Assembly (NCBI RefSeq): GCF_003858645.1
Contig: NZ_RQJP01000003.1
Location: 372,001-436,000, forward strand
Direction of reading: 5' to 3'
Source of the DNA: Larkinella knui
Lineage (GTDB): Bacteria; Bacteroidota; Bacteroidia; Cytophagales; Spirosomataceae
DNA length: 64,000 nucleotides
The notes beneath the pieces were generated by a model that saw only the letters and a program-made list of their open reading frames with translations, did not search any database and was not told the DNA's origin. Positions within the stretch are counted from its first letter, which is position 1. Every line of letters begins with the position of its first letter. Made by a program: the position numbers and the translations under genes. Shown here in pieces: positions 60,673 to 64,000 of this stretch.

Positions 60673-61617
60673 TTATTTTACGGTAAACTCGCCCTGACCG
60701 ATCTTAAACCCTTCCGAATACAGCTCAATCTGGTGCGTCCCTTCCTTGAATGGAATGCTGCCGCGACCGTAAATAAAGGCGACTTGTTGCCCGGTATTGT
60801 CGTACGTAACGGTTTGCCTGGCCGTATATACCATCTCCTGACCACTGAAAATGAATTGTCCGGAACCCGTTGCCATATCCGAGATAACCGACCCGCTCGG
60901 GTCCAGAATTCGCAAATAAATCTCCTTCTCGTTTTGTTCTGCCAGCGGATTGGTGGATAACCGAAAGCTGATTTTTATTTTTTCGATTCGACGGGCCCGG
61001 TATTCGCCCCCGTCACTTTCTTTTCCGCGTCGGTTTATAGCGTTCACAACCAGATTTTCCGCCTTAAGTGCCGAAGCCAGGGTCACTTTTTCGGCCAGTT
61101 CCCGGTTTTTTTCCGAGTAATTATTCACCGTATCGTTCAGGGCCTGCCGTTCGTTTTTAAGGCTGGCGTTTTCCTGGGTAAGTGTTTGATTCTGCGAGGT
61201 CAGAATGCTGTTTTCTTCTTTTAGCCGACCGATTTCCTTGTCTTTTTCGTCCAGTATGGCCAGGTAATCCTTGATTTTTACACTGTATCTTTTGATGTCA
61301 AAAGCGGCCACATTTCTCAGATTTCGCTTATCGGCTTCCAGTCGCTCTTTCACCTTCAGCAGCGAATCGACGCGCCCTCCCAACGACTGAATTTCGGCAA
61401 TTTTCGCGTCCAGCTGGGTTGAAATGGAATCCAGCCGCGTTTTGGTCGCCAGCATATCCTGCGTTTTGTCGGTCAGGGTGGTCTGCTGTGATTTATTGGT
61501 TTGTCTTTCCTGATAATAAAAATAGAGTAGTAACAAATTCAAGGCGGCCAAAATCCCTAAAGCCACTAATAAGTAATTTTTACGGTTATTACGTCGGTCC
61601 TGGTTATACGACTCCAT
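60673..61617 (-). CDS. Membrane-anchored coiled-coil protein with C-terminal beta domain
   Basis: The 314-residue protein has a basic start, one membrane helix (about 15-33), a coiled coil with heptad patterns (about 40-190) and a C-terminal beta domain (about 205-314) with ISFRLSTNPLAEQNEKEIYL and closing EGFKIGQGEFTVK. Such proteins are common and unnamed in Cytophagales; the domain at the end resembles a small carbohydrate- or protein-binding sandwich. A structural envelope role is only a guess. Confidence 0.8.
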   Translation of the reverse strand: MESYNQDRRNNRKNYLLVALGILAALNLLLLYFYYQERQTNKSQQTTLTDKTQDMLATKTRLDSISTQLDAKIAEIQSLGGRVDSLLKVKERLEADKRNLRNVAAFDIKRYSVKIKDYLAILDEKDKEIGRLKEENSILTSQNQTLTQENASLKNERQALNDTVNNYSEKNRELAEKVTLASALKAENLVVNAINRRGKESDGGEYRARRIEKIKISFRLSTNPLAEQNEKEIYLRILDPSGSVISDMATGSGQFIFSGQEMVYTARQTVTYDNTGQQVAFIYGRGSIPFKEGTHQIELYSEGFKIGQGEFTVK

Positions 61618-61764
61618 GGATAGTATTCCTTAATTTGATTCGTGTTATTTGACGTAAAGTAAGAGTTTCCCGTACTTATTTCAATGAAACCGGGTATTAT
61701 TCTTTACTATTTTCCAGCCATTGGGAGCTTGATCGGATTCCCCGGAGATTTAATTTACATAGTT

Positions 61765-61772
61765 TATCTTTG
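61765..61772 (+). promoter_or_regulatory. -7 promoter box for the YggS gene
   Basis: TATCTTTG matches the Bacteroidota -7 consensus, 24 bp before the chosen ATG at 61796. Confidence 0.55.
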
Positions 61773-61795
61773 GGACTAAATTGAGTAACAACAGA

Positions 61796-62458
61796 ATGAC
61801 AATTGCCGCCAGCATCCAACAGATTGAAGGCCAGTTACCGGCCCAAACCAAACTTATTGCCGTTACGAAAACCAAGCCTGTCGCGCTGCTTCAGGAAGCC
61901 TACGACGCGGGTTGCCGCCGGTTTGGCGAGAACAAGGTGCAGGAAATGGTCGATAAACAGCCCCAGCTGCCGCCCGATGTCGAATGGCACCTGATTGGTC
62001 ATTTACAGACCAACAAGGTAAAATACATGGCGTCGTTTGTCAGTCTGATCCATTCGGTCGATAGCCTGAAAGTGCTTCAGGAAATCAACAAACAGGCCGC
62101 CCGCCACGACCGCGTCATCGACTGCCTGCTCCAGATTCACATTGCGCAGGAAGAAACCAAGTTCGGATTTGACGAATCGGAAGCCGAAACGCTGCTCCAG
62201 TCTGGTCACCTGGATCAACTTCCGAACATCCGTATTCTGGGTCTGATGGGGATGGCGAGCAATACCGACGACGAAGCGAAAATCCGGCAGGAGTTCCGGG
62301 GACTCAAGCAACTCTATGACCGGCTAAGCGGTATGCAACGCGCCAATGTGGCTTTTCAGGAACTATCGATGGGCATGAGCAGCGATTATTTGATCGCAAT
62401 TGAAGAAGGCAGTACGATGGTACGGGTTGGAAGTGCGATATTTGGAACACGAAACTGA
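61796..62458 (+). CDS. YggS/PLPBP pyridoxal phosphate homeostasis protein
   Basis: ATG 61796 gives 220 residues; an upstream TTG start is possible but lies too close to the -7 box. The alanine-racemase-like barrel has the PLP Lys25 in IAVTKTKP, RFGENKVQEM, WHLIGHLQTNKV, LMGMAS and a closing SMGMSSDYLIAI with VRVGSAIFG. These proteins keep free PLP levels in balance and have no enzyme activity of their own. It is followed after 14 bp by the DUF423 gene. Confidence 0.96.
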   Translation: MTIAASIQQIEGQLPAQTKLIAVTKTKPVALLQEAYDAGCRRFGENKVQEMVDKQPQLPPDVEWHLIGHLQTNKVKYMASFVSLIHSVDSLKVLQEINKQAARHDRVIDCLLQIHIAQEETKFGFDESEAETLLQSGHLDQLPNIRILGLMGMASNTDDEAKIRQEFRGLKQLYDRLSGMQRANVAFQELSMGMSSDYLIAIEEGSTMVRVGSAIFGTRN

Positions 62459-62472
62459 CAAACACCGCTGCC

Positions 62473-62859
62473 ATGCATAAATTTTTTTTACAATCCGGGG
62501 CCATTCTGGGTTTTCTGGGCGTCGCTCTGGGCGCTTTCGGGGCTCACGCCCTTCGGGCCATGCTTGAACTATCCAAGCGGGGAGACACGTTCGAAACCGC
62601 CGTAAAATACCAGTTCTACCACGCCCTGGCTTTGGTAGCAATCGGCATTTTGCTCCAGTTACCGGCGACGTCGGCGGCTTCGGCAAACTATTATACCTGG
62701 GCAGGCTACGCTTCGCTGTTCGGCGTTATTATCTTCAGTGGCTCACTCTATGCCATCTGTTTTACCGGTATTACCAAATTCGGCGCCATTGCTCCCATCG
62801 GCGGGCTGCTGATGCTGGCAGGTTGGGCGTTGTTGCTGATCGGGAGTTTGAAAAGTTAA
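62473..62859 (+). CDS. DUF423 membrane protein
   Basis: The 128-residue protein has four hydrophobic helices and DUF423 marks: GALGVFLGVALGAFGAHALR-like start (residues about 8-28), FETAVKYQFYHALAL and a late LFSGSLY-type stretch. No function is known for the family. It is between yggS and the cytochrome-like gene, all closely spaced on the plus strand. Confidence 0.9.
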   Translation: MHKFFLQSGAILGFLGVALGAFGAHALRAMLELSKRGDTFETAVKYQFYHALALVAIGILLQLPATSAASANYYTWAGYASLFGVIIFSGSLYAICFTGITKFGAIAPIGGLLMLAGWALLLIGSLKS

Positions 62860-62865
62860 GTGCCT

Positions 62866-63270
62866 ATGAAAAAACATCACGTCCTTACGAGTTTGGCAAT
62901 GCTGGCAGCCGGATGGTTCACTTTGTCGGCCTTGTCGCCGGCTTCGTCTTCCCGCCAGACCAAAATTCCGGCAGTCGCCGACTCATTGAAACAGGATCCC
63001 GCTACCGGATTAGTCGTCGATGAGCGGCTCAATCTGGTGGTTGCCCAATGCACGGCCTGCCATTCGAGTAAACTGATTCTGCAAAACCGGTTCACGCGGG
63101 ATGGCTGGAAGGAAAAAATCCGTTGGATGCAACGTACCCAGAAACTCTGGGACCTGGGAGAAACCGAGCCCGTGGTGCTGGATTATCTGGTGAAGTATTA
63201 TGGCCCGGAACAAAAAACGTTCGATGGTCGGCGAAAACCGCTCCCGACGGTGCAGTGGTATAAATTGTAA
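62866..63270 (+). CDS. Exported mono-haem cytochrome c-like protein
   Basis: ATG 62866 gives 134 residues: a signal peptide (MKKHHVLTSLAMLAAGWFTLSA), then a short region and one haem motif CTACH (C62, C65, H66) in VAQCTACHSSKLI, followed by WKEKIRWMQRTQKLWDLGE with Met residues able to act as the second haem ligand, and a C-terminal VLDYLVKYYGP. The layout resembles the small cytochrome subunits that partner sulfite or similar molybdo-oxidoreductases, but no such gene is adjacent. It begins 6 bp after the DUF423 stop. Confidence 0.85.
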   Translation: MKKHHVLTSLAMLAAGWFTLSALSPASSSRQTKIPAVADSLKQDPATGLVVDERLNLVVAQCTACHSSKLILQNRFTRDGWKEKIRWMQRTQKLWDLGETEPVVLDYLVKYYGPEQKTFDGRRKPLPTVQWYKL

Positions 63271-63279
63271 GCACAAGAA

Positions 63280-63942
63280 ATGAAAAAAAACGCTTACCAC
63301 TATCTTTTTGGGCAAGATACGCTGTATCAGGCCGATGAACCGGAGCCGGTTCATCGGGAGCCGGTTCTGCCCGGCCCACCGGTTAGTCAACCCGAAATCA
63401 CGGTCGATCAAGTGGAGGTTGAACCGGAAATCGAACCGGTAAGACCGGAAGTAATGCAGCCAGTTGCGATAATTCAGCCGGTTGCGGTAGTTGAGCCCGT
63501 ACTACCGCTTGTGGCTTCGGCCGAACCGGAAACCGTACCCTCTCCGGTCCCGATCATTGAGTCGAATACCCCCGGCCCACTGCCCCAAAAACCTAAAGTC
63601 CTTATTCTGATTGACGAAGAGTTAACGCCCGGCGAGTTGATTTTTCTGGAAAACATTCTAAAAGCCATTCATCTGAATCTCAACGAGATCGACATTTTGA
63701 ATCTGGCCGGATCAGGACTAGTGGATTTCCACGCGGTTCTGGAAAACAAAACGCTTCACCATTTCATCTCCTTCGGCGTTCCCTTCAAAACCATTCACCT
63801 GAACATTCAGATGGACCGTTACCAACCCATCCGGATTTTCGGTATCACCTTTTTGCTGGCCGACCCGCTTTCGGCCATTGAAGCCGACTCGAAACTGAAA
63901 CGTAAATTGTGGGAAGTGCTGAAAAAAGTATTTTTGGATTAA
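63280..63942 (+). CDS. Hypothetical protein with Pro/Glu-rich linker and conserved C-terminal domain
   Basis: The 220-residue protein begins MKKNAYHYLFGQDTLYQ, then has a long Pro/Glu/Val-rich linker (about 20-102) and a compact alpha/beta domain (about 103-220): KPKVLILIDEELTPGELIFL, then NEIDILNLAG and GVPFKTIHLNIQMD. The domain recalls the DNA polymerase III psi (HolD)-like fold in its strand order, but I cannot confirm it. It follows the cytochrome gene by 9 bp. Confidence 0.7.
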   Translation: MKKNAYHYLFGQDTLYQADEPEPVHREPVLPGPPVSQPEITVDQVEVEPEIEPVRPEVMQPVAIIQPVAVVEPVLPLVASAEPETVPSPVPIIESNTPGPLPQKPKVLILIDEELTPGELIFLENILKAIHLNLNEIDILNLAGSGLVDFHAVLENKTLHHFISFGVPFKTIHLNIQMDRYQPIRIFGITFLLADPLSAIEADSKLKRKLWEVLKKVFLD

Positions 63943-64000
63943 TCCTAAAAATGACTTTTATTTAGATGGCAGTCCCGAATCCCGCTGTTTCGGGCCATAC

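Overview
The window looks like a chromosomal segment of a Bacteroidota bacterium of the order Cytophagales, closest in character to Spirosoma or Larkinella. The evidence is a type IX secretion (T9SS) C-terminal sorting domain, families typical of the phylum (GSCFA, DUF6624, PorT-like barrel, a Mrp ATPase without the usual CPxC motif), Bacteroidota -7 promoter boxes of the form TAnnTTTG, and intergenic palindromic repeats. No tRNA, rRNA, CRISPR array, insertion sequence or prophage was found. The genus is an inference from gene content; no search was run.

Layout. (1) 1-6523, minus strand: a three-gene operon CHAT protease -> membrane-anchored nSTAND NTPase/WD40 protein -> exported caspase-like protein cut by the left edge. 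Two different caspase-clan protease folds flank one STAND switch, which resembles a regulated-death or conflict module. (2) 7028-14568, plus: a giant secreted GH78 alpha-L-rhamnosidase with alternating Ig-like and repeated unknown domains, then an alpha/beta hydrolase and a GH130 enzyme. (3) 14565-17818, minus: MFS transporter, VOC protein, TetR regulator with palindromic operators, DUF6624 protein. (4) 17912-25278: S9 peptidase, DUF1573 protein, a two-component pair, an exported beta-propeller protein and a small lipoprotein.

(5) 25366-38850 is a stress island: OmpA/glycine-zipper lipoprotein, DUF2383 four-helix protein, GlgX, DUF3891, PPOX-fold stress protein, Cys-rich copper-binding bundle, YdaT-like protein, porin, lmo0937-type peptide and two YtxH proteins. 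They are interleaved with a hybrid histidine kinase, two single-domain response regulators and one NtrC-type sigma-54 activator. Six intergenic sites resemble sigma-54 -24/-12 promoters, and each has a TGTRGAA/TTCYACA-type element about 110-170 bp upstream. I propose an island-wide sigma-54 regulon controlled by the resident NtrC-type regulator. (6) 38851-45189: candidate small RNAs or repeated terminators, an OmpR-type response regulator and kinase, then a NuoL/HyfB-like membrane protein and a SulP anion transporter. The regulator gene and the NuoL-like gene each follow an exact 11-bp-period tandem TTTAAC array, suggesting autoregulation plus control of an ion-transport pair.

(7) 45255-64000 is mostly housekeeping: NTP pyrophosphohydrolase, MarC, class V aminotransferase, AroQ, XerD, methyltransferase, SixA, release factor 3, peptidase T, SDR, an extended D-Ala-D-Ala ligase, NifU-like and Mrp Fe-S proteins, GSCFA, the rpsF-rpsR-rplI operon, YggS, DUF423, a mono-haem cytochrome-like protein and a few Bacteroidota-specific hypotheticals.
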